From an uncultured Pseudomonadota bacterium (GTDB lineage Bacteria > Pseudomonadota > Gammaproteobacteria > Xanthomonadales > Ahniellaceae): a DNA stretch of 35,684 nucleotides. The stretch is taken from contig CALKUS010000161.1 in NCBI GenBank assembly GCA_937996755.1, positions 1 through 35,684 on the forward strand. Direction: 5' to 3'. The notes beneath the pieces were generated by a model. The model did not search any database. It had not been told where the DNA came from and worked only from the letters and a program-made list of their open reading frames with translations. The position numbers and the translations under genes are program-made. Each line of letters opens with the position of its first letter. Positions within the stretch are counted from its first letter, which is position 1. Shown here in pieces: positions 1-7,508 of this stretch.

Positions 1-2
1 AT

Positions 3-390
3 CCGCGCGGGGCGGGCCTGCTGACGGTGCACGACTTCCTTCCGCTCGACCGGCCGGGGGACTTCGGGCGGCTCAGGCGCCGCTCGCTGCCAGGGCCATA
101 CCTGGCCTCGATCCGGGAGGCGTCGGCACTGGTCTGCGTCTCCGAGGCGACCCGGGACCGGCTCTGCGGTTACGTACCCCAGGCCCGCGCGAACGCGCAC
201 GTGGTTCCTCTGGCCGGGGGCGGACTGTTGTCGGTGCCCGACGAACTCGTCTCCGAGCTGCAGGAGCGCCGCTTCGCGCTGGTGGTGGGCGACGACTCGG
301 CGCGCAAGAATCTGCGGTTCCTGGTCGACCTATGGCCCGCGGTCACCGCCGAGCACCCCGACGCGGTCCTGGCCATCGTGGGTCCGCCCT
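3..390 (+). pseudogene. Glycosyltransferase fragment (GT1/GT4-like), truncated at both ends
   Basis: The frame is open from the window edge and reads LLTVHDFLP, then VSEATRDRL, then a GDDSARKN/AIVGPP segment. These match the linker and the start of the second Rossmann domain of family 1/4 glycosyltransferases, which move a sugar from a nucleotide donor to a lipid-linked or growing glycan. The N-terminus lies outside the window. Homology stops abruptly near 390, in the middle of the nucleotide-binding domain; after that the frame reads arginine-rich nonsense to a stop at 561-563. Codon choice looks somewhat different from the EPS genes that follow. The break coincides with the start of unrelated coding sequence in another frame, so this is a broken gene or an assembly join rather than a working enzyme. 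Confidence 0.6.
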
Positions 391-636
391 CGTGTAGATT
401 TCCAAGATGTCACCCGCGCCGTGGTTGTGGACGGCGCGGACGGTGCCGAGGCACCCGGCCAGGCACTCGACGCCCAGTCCATTCTGACCGCCGGCATCCA
501 GGACATCAGCAATACCCTGATCGAGGGCTTCAAGCTGAACGATATTCTGCGCATCATCCTTGAAACGATGTACCGCGCCATGGGGTTCAAGCGCGTCGTG
601 CTGTGCATCCGCGATGCCAAGGCCGGCGTCATGCAG
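391..636 (+). pseudogene. Fragment of an HDOD/GAF-type regulatory protein
   Basis: From about 391 the frame that continues into the sugar transferase reads RVDFQDVTRAVVV, then LDAQSILTAGIQDISNTL, then LNDILRIILETMYRAMGF and CIRDAKAG. This resembles the region between the HDOD and GAF domains of HDOD-type signalling proteins of xanthomonads and betaproteobacteria, as I remember them. It has no relation to sugar transferases. There is no HDOD domain before it and no complete GAF domain after it. The match ends near VMQ (631-636), where EpsB-like sequence begins in the same frame. It is read as an orphan piece joined between two other gene fragments. The family assignment rests on recalled sequence and could not be aligned here. 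Confidence 0.5.
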
Positions 637-1440
637 CTCGCGCGTTCGCTGCACATCGACGAGCTGGTGATCGCGGTCGACGATCGTCGTGGCGGCCTGC
701 CGCTCGAGCAGCTGCTGGAGTGCCGCACGGCCGGCATCGCGGTCACCGACCTCCCCACGTTCTTCGAGCGCGAGGCCGGCAAGGTGAAGCTCGGCCTCGT
801 CGACCCGTCGTGGCTGATCTTCTCCGACGGCTTCGACCAGAGCCACGTGCGGCTCGCCGCGAAGCGCACGTTCGACATCGCCGCCGCGCTGTTCGTCGGC
901 CTGCTGTCTTCGCCGCTCATGCTGATCACGGTGCTCGCGATCATGCTCGAGTCGGGTCGCCGCGCGCCGGTGCTGTATCGCCAGCAGCGCGTGGGCCAGG
1001 GCGGGCACCCGTTCGACGTGCTGAAGTTCCGCAGCATGCGCACCGATGCGGAGAAGGACGGTGTCGCGCGCTGGGCGACGAAGGACGACGACCGCATCAC
1101 GCGCGTCGGCCGCGTCATCCGCAAGTTGCGCATCGACGAGCTGCCGCAGCTCTGGAACGTGCTGCGCGGCGACATGAGCCTGGTCGGGCCGCGTCCGGAG
1201 CGGCCGCAGTTCGTGGCCGAGCTCAGCGAGCAGATCCCGTATTACGGGCTGCGCCACTGCGTGAAGCCGGGCATGACCGGGTGGGCGCAGCTGCGCTACG
1301 CGTACGGCGCCTCGGTCGAGGATGCTGTCGAGAAGCTGAAGTACGACATGTACTACGCGAAGCACCACAGCCTGATGTTCGACGCGTTGATCCTGCTGCA
1401 GACCGTCGAGGTCGTGCTCTTCGGCAAGGGCGCGCGCTGA
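421..1440 (+). CDS. Exosortase-type EPS sugar transferase (EpsB-like), chimeric N-terminus
   Basis: From about 637 the protein matches the C-terminal half of the EpsB/PelB-type undecaprenyl-phosphate sugar transferases linked to exosortase EPS loci. These inner-membrane enzymes attach the first sugar phosphate to the lipid carrier. Visible parts are HIDELVIAVDDRRGG, then WLIFSDGF, a membrane segment (AALFVGLLSSPLMLITVLAI), and the bacterial sugar transferase core with LKFRSMRTDAE, RKLRIDELPQLWNVLRGDMS, VGPRPERP and KPGMTGWAQ. The tail LQTVEVVLFGKGAR is the usual family end. A normal member has roughly 200 more residues with several N-terminal membrane helices. Here they are replaced by an unrelated HDOD/GAF-like stretch. 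The start shown (GTG 421) only marks the open frame, and no true start is supported. The catalytic half is intact, but the gene as assembled is probably chimeric. Confidence 0.75.
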   Translation: MVVDGADGAEAPGQALDAQSILTAGIQDISNTLIEGFKLNDILRIILETMYRAMGFKRVVLCIRDAKAGVMQLARSLHIDELVIAVDDRRGGLPLEQLLECRTAGIAVTDLPTFFEREAGKVKLGLVDPSWLIFSDGFDQSHVRLAAKRTFDIAAALFVGLLSSPLMLITVLAIMLESGRRAPVLYRQQRVGQGGHPFDVLKFRSMRTDAEKDGVARWATKDDDRITRVGRVIRKLRIDELPQLWNVLRGDMSLVGPRPERPQFVAELSEQIPYYGLRHCVKPGMTGWAQLRYAYGASVEDAVEKLKYDMYYAKHHSLMFDALILLQTVEVVLFGKGAR

Positions 1441-1486
1441 CGGCTATGGCCGTTCGTGGTGCGAATGCAGCGCGCACCGGCCCGGA

Positions 1487-2206
1487 TCACTGGCCGGTCA
1501 TGCCGCTCGTGCCGGTGGCTTCGCGCGAGGACTCGTCCACCGCGAGCGGATTGAGCGGGGAGCTGTACCAGCCGACGACGCGACCGTCCCTGAATTCGAC
1601 GTACGACGGACCGTATTCCCAGTTCCCGTCGAGCTTGAGGATCGGCGGGCCGAGGATCTCGCGCGTGCGCGCCTTGCTGTCGCCGAGCTTCACCAGCCGC
1701 ACGACGGCCGCGCTCCTGCCGGGGGCGACGCTGGCCGGGGCGTTCGCGGGCGCTCGTTCCGCCGCTGACGACGCGACGCCCGGGTCGAATGGCTCCAGCG
1801 GCTGCGGATCGGCGTCGCCGGCGGGCCATGCGGCCCACGCCCCTGCCACGACTAGCACGAGGACGACCAGTCCGGCGCGACCGCCGAATGAGGGACGCGC
1901 GACGTCGACGACGTTTTCACCGAGGAACGCGTCGGTCGTCGTCGCGTCGGGAGCGAAGGGCAGCCTGCCGTGAACGCGGTGGTATTCGGACAGGCGCCGC
2001 CACGCCGCGTTCATCTCGGTCAGCGCATGCTGCGCCGTGGCGTCGTTCGCGAGCTCGGGGTTGGCGTCCGGATGCAGGCTGCGCACGGCGACGCGGTGCG
2101 CGCGCTTCAGCTCGTCCAGCCCGCAGCCGGGGCGTGCGTGCAGCACGCGGAAGTCGCGCTCATAATCGGCAGTCGACGCGAAATGATCCGACCCTGGCGC
2201 GTGCAC
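1487..2206 (-). CDS. Membrane J-domain protein with SmpA/OmlA-like C-terminus
   Basis: About 239 residues from a GTG at 2206. The longer frame to 2335 would run into the wza coding region on the other strand, so the shorter start is preferred, although no good ribosome site is visible. Residues about 14-80 form a J-domain with the HPD tripeptide at 45-47 (RSLHPDAN), which would stimulate a DnaK/Hsp70 partner. A membrane helix follows (GLVVLVLVVAGAWAAW, about 112-128), then a proline/alanine-rich linker. The C-terminal piece (KLGDSKARTREILGPP, WEYGPSYVEFRDGRVVGW) resembles the small OmlA/SmpA fold, which would lie on the other side of the membrane. It converges with the sugar transferase and diverges from wza. 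The function is unknown; a chaperone role in EPS machinery assembly is only a guess from position. Confidence 0.65.
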   Translation of the reverse strand: MHAPGSDHFASTADYERDFRVLHARPGCGLDELKRAHRVAVRSLHPDANPELANDATAQHALTEMNAAWRRLSEYHRVHGRLPFAPDATTTDAFLGENVVDVARPSFGGRAGLVVLVLVVAGAWAAWPAGDADPQPLEPFDPGVASSAAERAPANAPASVAPGRSAAVVRLVKLGDSKARTREILGPPILKLDGNWEYGPSYVEFRDGRVVGWYSSPLNPLAVDESSREATGTSGMTGQ

Positions 2207-2280
2207 GACGGCGTACCGGAGGATGCCGGCGGAAGCGCGCGGCAGAATTACCCATATCACTCCGCCAGGGTTTTTCCAAG

Positions 2281-2904
2281 ATGGAGCTCGCCCACGTGAA
2301 GTCGCGGTGGTTGTCGTCGCTGGTGTTGCTGGCAATGGTGGGCGCGGCCGTCGCGCAGGAAGAAGTGCCGCCGACGCAGCCGGAGTTCACCGATGCGTAC
2401 CGGATCGGCGTCGACGACATGATCCAGGTGTCGGTGTGGCGCAATCCCGAGCTCGGCGTCACCGTGCCCGTGCGTCCCGACGGCCGCATCTCCGTGCCGC
2501 TGGTCGGCGACGTGATGGCCGGCGGCATGACGCCGCCGGAAGTGGCGGCCGAGATCGAGAAGGGCCTGTCGACCTACGTGCGCGACCCGAAGGTGGCAGT
2601 GATCCTGACCGAGCTGCGCAGCCACGAATTCCTGTCGCGTGTTCGCGTCACGGGCGCGGTGCAGCAGCCCGTCTCCATCCCGTACCGGCAGGGCATGACG
2701 GTGCTCGACGCGGTCCTCCAGGCCGGCGGAACGAACGAATTTGCGGCGCCGAACCGCTCCAAGTTGTATCGTCGCGGCAAGGATGGCGCCGGGGCGCGCG
2801 CCTTCGAGGTGAAGCTCGGCGAGATCCTCGAGTCGGGCGACCTGGCGACCAACTACCCGGTGCAGCCCGGTGACGTGATCACCATCCCCGAACGAGCGTT
2901 CTGA
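2281..2904 (+). CDS. Polysaccharide export protein, Wza/PEP-CTERM EPS type
   Basis: A 207-residue periplasmic/outer-membrane export protein. A signal peptide (KSRWLSSLVLLAMVGAAVAQ) is followed by a polysaccharide export domain (about 35-115, YRIGVDDMIQVSVWRNPEL, PDGRISVPLVGDV) and an SLBB-type domain (about 122-195, RVRVTGAVQQPVSIPYRQGMT to QPGDVITIPE). No lipobox cysteine is seen, and it is short compared with full-length E. coli Wza. This is usual for the exosortase-linked family. ATG 2281 has no ribosome site. GTG 2296 has GGAG at 2283-2286 with a 9-base spacer and starts directly at the signal peptide, so it may be the true start. It is followed after 4 bases by the chain-length determinant, which makes an export operon. 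Confidence 0.88.
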   Translation: MELAHVKSRWLSSLVLLAMVGAAVAQEEVPPTQPEFTDAYRIGVDDMIQVSVWRNPELGVTVPVRPDGRISVPLVGDVMAGGMTPPEVAAEIEKGLSTYVRDPKVAVILTELRSHEFLSRVRVTGAVQQPVSIPYRQGMTVLDAVLQAGGTNEFAAPNRSKLYRRGKDGAGARAFEVKLGEILESGDLATNYPVQPGDVITIPERAF

Positions 2905-2908
2905 CGCC

Positions 2909-4456
2909 ATGGCCGCAAAAGCCGTACCCGTCCACCAGGAGCTCCTGCAGCAGCTGCCCATCATGATCAGCGAAGCGCGTCGCCTTCGCGTGCAGCTGGT
3001 GCTCGCGTTCGCGGTGATCGCGCTCGTCGGGCTTGCGCTCGGCGTGGTGTGGCCGAAGAAGTACTCCTCCTCGACGACCGTGCTCGTGCAGGAGGACAAC
3101 ATCATCCGCCCGCTCATGGAGGGTCGCGCCGTCGCGACCGGCGTCGCGGACCGTGCGCGCATCGCGCGCGAGGTGGTGTACAGCCGCAAGGTGCTCGCGG
3201 CGATCATCGCCGAGGGCGACTGGTCGAAGGAAAACCTGACGCCGATCCAGCAGGAGAAGCTCGCCGAGGAGATCCGCGGCCGCACGCGCGTGACGAGCCC
3301 GGGCAGCAACCTTATCCAGATCGACTACGCCGACTCCGATGCGACGCGCGCGTTCCACGTCGCGCGCAAGCTCGCCGACCTGTTCATCGCGGAGAGCCTC
3401 GCGGCGAAGGAACGCGAGAGCCGCGAGGCGTACGAGTTCATCGCCGCACGCGTCGACGAGTACCACCGCAAGCTCACGACCGCCGAGGAGCGCCTGAAAG
3501 AGTTCCGCGCCGGCAGCCTCGAAGCGCGTCCCGGCTCGGGCACCGACGTGAATACGCGCGTGGCCGAGCTGCGCGGCCGCATCGAGACCGCGCAGACTGA
3601 GCTGTCCGAGCTGCAGATGCGCGAGCACTCGCTGTCGGAGCAGTTGTCGGGCGAAGCGGCGACGAGCGCGAGCGAGAGTCGCGAGGACCAGTACCGCGCA
3701 CGCGCGGCCGAGTTGCAGGGCGAGCTCGATCGCCTGCTGCTGTCGTACACCGACGAGTATCCCGACGTGGTGCGCGTGCGCCACCAGCTCGCCGACCTGC
3801 AGTCCGAAATCGTCGCCGAGAACGAGCGCCGCGAGAACGGCCCCGCGAAGGGCGAGGACATGGTGGTCACGAATCCGCTGTACCAGCAGCTGCGCAGCGA
3901 GCTGTCGCGCGTGCGCAGCGACATGTCCGCGCTGCGCGCGCGCGTCAGCGAAACGGAAACCCTGCTGCAGGGCGAGCTCGATCGCGGCCGCCGCGTCGCC
4001 GATTCCGAAGCGAAGCTCGCGGAGCTCACGCGCGATTACGAAGTGAACCGCGACATCTACCAGGACCTGCTGCGCCGCCGCGAGAACGCGCGCGTGTCGA
4101 TGAGCCTGGATTCGGAACATCGCGGCCTGACGTTCCGCATCCAGGAGCCCGCCGCGCTGCCGCTGCAACCGTCCGGCCTGCGCTTCCTGCATTTCTCGCT
4201 CGCCGGGCTCGCGCTCGGCCTGCTCGCGCCGCTCGGCGTGGTCGTGCAGCTGCTGAAGTTCGACCCGCGCGTGCGCTCCGGCCTCGCGCTGGCGCACGAG
4301 CTCAAGGTCCCGCTGCTCGTCACGGTGCCGCGCTACGAGACGCGCCTGCTGCGGCGGCGCGAGCGTTGGCGCACCGCCGGGGCAGCCGCGATCGCGTCGA
4401 TCGTCGTGCTGGCCTACGGGTTCGTGGGCTGGCTCAAGCTCGGCGGCAACCTGTGA
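2909..4456 (+). CDS. EPS chain-length determinant protein (Wzc-N/GNVR type, exosortase-associated)
   Basis: A 515-residue inner-membrane protein controlling polymer length and coupling polymerisation to export. An N-terminal helix (about 29-48, LVLAFAVIALVGLALGVVWP) is followed by the Wzz motif region (KKYSSSTTVLVQEDNI). A long charged periplasmic coiled coil covers about 165-400 (repeated EL/LQ/ER heptads, DQYRARAAELQGELDRL). A GNVR-like segment contains LTRDYEVNRDIYQDLLRRRENARVS. A second helix follows at about 428-452 and a third at the C-terminus (AAAIASIVVLAYGFVGWLKLGG). No cytoplasmic kinase domain is attached; the next gene supplies a separate ATPase-like protein. The stop overlaps a possible GTG start of that gene (GTGA at 4453-4456), consistent with coupled translation. 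Confidence 0.88.
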   Translation: MAAKAVPVHQELLQQLPIMISEARRLRVQLVLAFAVIALVGLALGVVWPKKYSSSTTVLVQEDNIIRPLMEGRAVATGVADRARIAREVVYSRKVLAAIIAEGDWSKENLTPIQQEKLAEEIRGRTRVTSPGSNLIQIDYADSDATRAFHVARKLADLFIAESLAAKERESREAYEFIAARVDEYHRKLTTAEERLKEFRAGSLEARPGSGTDVNTRVAELRGRIETAQTELSELQMREHSLSEQLSGEAATSASESREDQYRARAAELQGELDRLLLSYTDEYPDVVRVRHQLADLQSEIVAENERRENGPAKGEDMVVTNPLYQQLRSELSRVRSDMSALRARVSETETLLQGELDRGRRVADSEAKLAELTRDYEVNRDIYQDLLRRRENARVSMSLDSEHRGLTFRIQEPAALPLQPSGLRFLHFSLAGLALGLLAPLGVVVQLLKFDPRVRSGLALAHELKVPLLVTVPRYETRLLRRRERWRTAGAAAIASIVVLAYGFVGWLKLGGNL

Positions 4457-4497
4457 GGCGTCGCGACGACCCGCCGATGCGGATGCCGGAGGCGATC

Positions 4498-5265
4498 ATG
4501 GCCGAGGTCGGCCTGCCCGCGCCGCCGCCGAGTGCGCGCGACTCGGGCCGCAACCTGGCCGTGCAGCAGGTGTCGCGCGAGATGATCCGCGGCATGCGCG
4601 AGCCGGCGCCGAAGCCGGGTCGCGACCTCGATGCACGCGCGATCATCCGCTTCGACATGGAGGACCGCAGGCAGGCGGACGTGTTCCGCGACCTGCGTAC
4701 GCAGCTGCTCGCGCAGGGCAGCGGCAACTTCATCACGCTCGTGGCGCCGGTCAGCGAAGGCAGCGGCGGCAGCTTCGTCGCGATGAACCTCGCGGCGGCG
4801 TTCGCGTTCGACGACAGCAAGACGGCGTTGCTGATCGACTGCAACCTGCGCGAGCCGATCCTGCACGAGCGCCTCGGCATTCGGGTCGAGGACGGCGAGG
4901 GCGGGCTCAGCGATTTCCTCGAGAACCCCGAGATGGGCATCGAGAAGATCATCTACCCGACCGGCGTGCCGCGCCTGCGGCTGATCCCCGGCGGCGGGCG
5001 GCGCGAAGGGAGCGGCGAGTATTTCGGCTCGATGCGCATGCGCGCGCTCGTCGACATCCTGCGCCGGCGCTATCCCGATCGCTACCTCGTGCTGGACGCA
5101 CCACCGATCGGCAGCTCGCCGGACGCGCGCATCCTGGCCGGCCTCGCCGACCTCTCGGTGGTCGTCGCTGGTTACGGCAACGACACGATGGCTTCCGTGA
5201 AGAGCGCGGTCAGCGTGCTAGAACCGTCCCGCATCGCAGGCGTGGTGTTCAATGGCGCGCCGTGA
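4498..5265 (+). CDS. BY-kinase-like EPS ATPase with aberrant P-loop
   Basis: This is a CpsD/CapB (bacterial tyrosine kinase) relative beside the chain-length determinant, normally its cytoplasmic partner. From ATG 4498 (GGAGG at 4488-4492, 5-base spacer) it has 255 residues. A GTG at 4453 that overlaps the previous stop would add 15. The fold is clear: VFRDLRTQLL, ITLVAPVSEGSGGSFVAMNLA, TALLIDCNLREPILHERLGI (Walker A'), and RYLVLDAPPIGSSPDARI (Walker B). The Walker A position reads EGSGGS where active kinases have GEGKT, so the nucleotide-binding lysine is absent. The protein ends at VVFNGAP without the usual C-terminal tyrosine cluster. It may be a non-phosphorylating regulatory relative. 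It overlaps the next gene by 14 bases. Confidence 0.8.
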   Translation: MAEVGLPAPPPSARDSGRNLAVQQVSREMIRGMREPAPKPGRDLDARAIIRFDMEDRRQADVFRDLRTQLLAQGSGNFITLVAPVSEGSGGSFVAMNLAAAFAFDDSKTALLIDCNLREPILHERLGIRVEDGEGGLSDFLENPEMGIEKIIYPTGVPRLRLIPGGGRREGSGEYFGSMRMRALVDILRRRYPDRYLVLDAPPIGSSPDARILAGLADLSVVVAGYGNDTMASVKSAVSVLEPSRIAGVVFNGAP

Positions 5266-6574
5266 GCGCGCAGCGCTGCTCGGGGGCGCCGTACTGTTGC
5301 TCGCGCCGCTCGTCGCGTCGGCCTGGGACCTCGACTACGTACTCGGCCTGGGCTACGGATACAGCGACAACCTGGGCCGGCGCACCGTCGACGAAGTGTC
5401 GGGCAACACGTTCCGGCCGACGTTCTCGTTCACGCTGACCGAGCAGGGCGACTCGGTCCAGGCGTCCGCGACCGGTCGACTCAGCTACAGCTACTACACC
5501 GGCGACACCGACTTCCAGCCGAACTTCGGCGTGGACGGCGGCGCGCACGTGACGTGGTCGCTCGTGCCGTCGCGCATGCTGTGGACGTTCGACGACTACG
5601 CGAGCCAGCAGCCGATCGAGCAGTTCGCGACGCAGTCGCCTTCGAACACGCAGGTCACGAACGTGTTCGCGACCGGCCCGACGTTCCTGTTCCGCCTTTC
5701 CGAAGCTTCCGGCGCGCGCAGCGAGCTGCGCTACGTGAACAGCTACGCGGAGGAAGGCGACGACTTCAACAGCGACCGCGGCATCGCGACCGTGCAGTTC
5801 CTGCGTCGCATCAACCCGTTGTCCACGATTTCCGTGAACGCGGGCGCGGAGATCGTGCGGCTCGAGGCGCCCGACGAGAACACGCCGGACTTCGATCGCT
5901 ACCCGGTGTTCGGCTCGTGGTCGCGCGTGTCGGGCGACGACTCGCTGACCGTCGACCTCGGCTGGAACTGGGTCGATCCCGATGGCTTCGACACGCGCGA
6001 CGGACTGCTGGCGCGCATCAACGGGCTGTACCGCATCACGCAGATTTCGACCATCGACTTCGCGTTCGCGCACCAGCTCATGGACGAGGCGGGCAGCCTG
6101 CTCGGGCGCGCGAACGACGTCGACGCGCTGCTGCTGCCGGTCACGAGCGGCTCGGCGTTCAACACGGGCACGATCACGGCCGACGTCTTCGAGCAGGATC
6201 GCATCGACGGCGGCTACCAGCTGGATGGCGCGCGCTCCACGTGGCGCGTGTCCGGCTACCTCACGAGCCAGGACTACCGCGACAACTCCGCGCTGAGCCG
6301 CGACACGCTGGGCACCGCGCTGCTGTTCGACTACCGCGTGACGCGGCTGCAGTCGCTCGGCGCGTTTGCGGTGGCCACTCGCCAGCGCTTCGACGACAGC
6401 GACCTCGAATACGACGAAACCGAGTTCGGGCTGCGCTGGCGCTACTCGATCCTGCGCAACCTGGCGATCAGCCTGGAGGTTGCGCGCGCTTCGCGCGACA
6501 GCAACGCGCCGCTCGACGACTACGAAGAGACGCGCGTCTGGGCCGAGCTTTCCTGGTCGCGCCCGCGCGGCTGA
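5252..6574 (+). CDS. EPS-locus outer-membrane beta-barrel protein (PEP-CTERM-associated type)
   Basis: 440 residues with a signal peptide (LLGGAVLLLAPLVASA, cleavage after about residue 24). A series of amphipathic strands with alternating hydrophobic and aromatic residues follows (YVLGLGYGYSDNLGRR, TGRLSYSYYTG, AFAVATRQRFDD, EFGLRWRYSILRNLAISLEV), ending with a barrel-like terminal strand, ETRVWAELSWSR. This is the large beta-barrel that follows the tyrosine kinase in exosortase-associated EPS operons; it is presumed to assist export or anchoring, and no activity has been shown from sequence. The ATG lies inside the end of the kinase gene (14-base overlap), so it is the last gene of the export operon. 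It converges with the GT2 gene, with only 6 bases between the two stops. Confidence 0.8.
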   Translation: MARRERAALLGGAVLLLAPLVASAWDLDYVLGLGYGYSDNLGRRTVDEVSGNTFRPTFSFTLTEQGDSVQASATGRLSYSYYTGDTDFQPNFGVDGGAHVTWSLVPSRMLWTFDDYASQQPIEQFATQSPSNTQVTNVFATGPTFLFRLSEASGARSELRYVNSYAEEGDDFNSDRGIATVQFLRRINPLSTISVNAGAEIVRLEAPDENTPDFDRYPVFGSWSRVSGDDSLTVDLGWNWVDPDGFDTRDGLLARINGLYRITQISTIDFAFAHQLMDEAGSLLGRANDVDALLLPVTSGSAFNTGTITADVFEQDRIDGGYQLDGARSTWRVSGYLTSQDYRDNSALSRDTLGTALLFDYRVTRLQSLGAFAVATRQRFDDSDLEYDETEFGLRWRYSILRNLAISLEVARASRDSNAPLDDYEETRVWAELSWSRPRG

Positions 6575-6580
6575 TCGGAA

Positions 6581-7507
6581 TCAGGCGCGCGCCGCGCGGC
6601 GGCGCAGCCCGCCGATCGTCGCGCGCAGCCCCAGCGGCAACAGCCCGAGCAGCGCGCGTCGTTGCGAGCCGGTCGCAGGCAACCGCCAGGCCTTGCGCGC
6701 GAGCGCCAGCGCGCCGCGCCAGCGTCGCTGGAGCACCATCCCGCGCGCGTTGCGCCAATACGCGCCGAACAGCGCGTCGCGGACCTCGGATTCGTCGACC
6801 ACGCCGCGCGCGTCGGCCGCGGCGCGTTCCATCACGACCACGTAGTCGTCATAGGTCTGCGGCAGGCTGGACAGCCCGTCGTGGCCGCGGATCGCGCGCG
6901 CGAGCGGTTCGTCGATCACGCCGATCGGGAAGTGCCGCGCCACGCGCAGGTGGAAGTCGAGGTCCTCCGCCGTGCGCAGCGACGCGTCGAAGCCGCCTAC
7001 CTGTTCGTAGACCGCGCGGCGGAGCATGGCCGAGACGGGCGCGAGCGCCGGGTTGCGCAGCACCCAGCGCAGCACATGGCCGTCCTCGGGCAGCTGCTCG
7101 CGCCGGCGGAAGCGGTCGATCGCGCTGCCGTCGGCGTTCACGCGCAGCACGTCGCACAGCACCATGCCGTAGTCCGGCCGCGCCTCCAGCCACTCGACCT
7201 GGCGTTGCGTCTTCGCCGGCAGCCACTCGTCGTCGCTGTCGAGCAGCGCCAGGTAGCGGCCGCGCGCGAGCGAGAGCCCATGGTTGCGTGCCGCCGACAC
7301 GCCGGCGTTCGGCTGCCAGACGTATTCGATGCGGTCGCCGTATCGTGCGGCGAGCGCTTCGCGCGTGCCGTCGGTCGACCCGTCGTCCACCACGATGACC
7401 TGCGCCACGGGTCGCGTCTGCGCGAGCACGCAGTCGATCGCCCGCAGCACCAGATCGCGCCGGTTGTAAGTCGGTATGATTGCCGAAACTTCGACCTCGT
7501 TGGACAT
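6581..7507 (-). CDS. Family 2 glycosyltransferase
   Basis: 308 residues, a GT-A fold inverting glycosyltransferase acting on the cytoplasmic side of the membrane. The N-terminus has the classic VSAIIPTYNRRDLVLRAI and VIVVDDGSTDGT nucleotide-binding segments. The metal-binding DxD region is YLALLDSDDEW (about 86-95). ASLRTAEDLDFHLRVA (ED in the acceptor/catalytic region) follows, and the C-terminus is a basic amphipathic tail without clear membrane helices. ATG 7507 is preferred; a TTG 18 bases upstream would run into the deacetylase gene. Donor and acceptor sugars are unknown. It is divergent from the deacetylase with essentially no intergenic space, so their promoters must lie inside coding sequence. 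Confidence 0.88.
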   Translation of the reverse strand: MSNEVEVSAIIPTYNRRDLVLRAIDCVLAQTRPVAQVIVVDDGSTDGTREALAARYGDRIEYVWQPNAGVSAARNHGLSLARGRYLALLDSDDEWLPAKTQRQVEWLEARPDYGMVLCDVLRVNADGSAIDRFRRREQLPEDGHVLRWVLRNPALAPVSAMLRRAVYEQVGGFDASLRTAEDLDFHLRVARHFPIGVIDEPLARAIRGHDGLSSLPQTYDDYVVVMERAAADARGVVDESEVRDALFGAYWRNARGMVLQRRWRGALALARKAWRLPATGSQRRALLGLLPLGLRATIGGLRRRAARA

Positions 7508-7508
7508 C

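Noticed and set aside
2879..4297. A 472-codon minus-strand frame opposite the chain-length determinant
   Set aside because: It is a low-complexity antisense shadow. The plus-strand protein has membrane helices and a coiled coil in the expected order.
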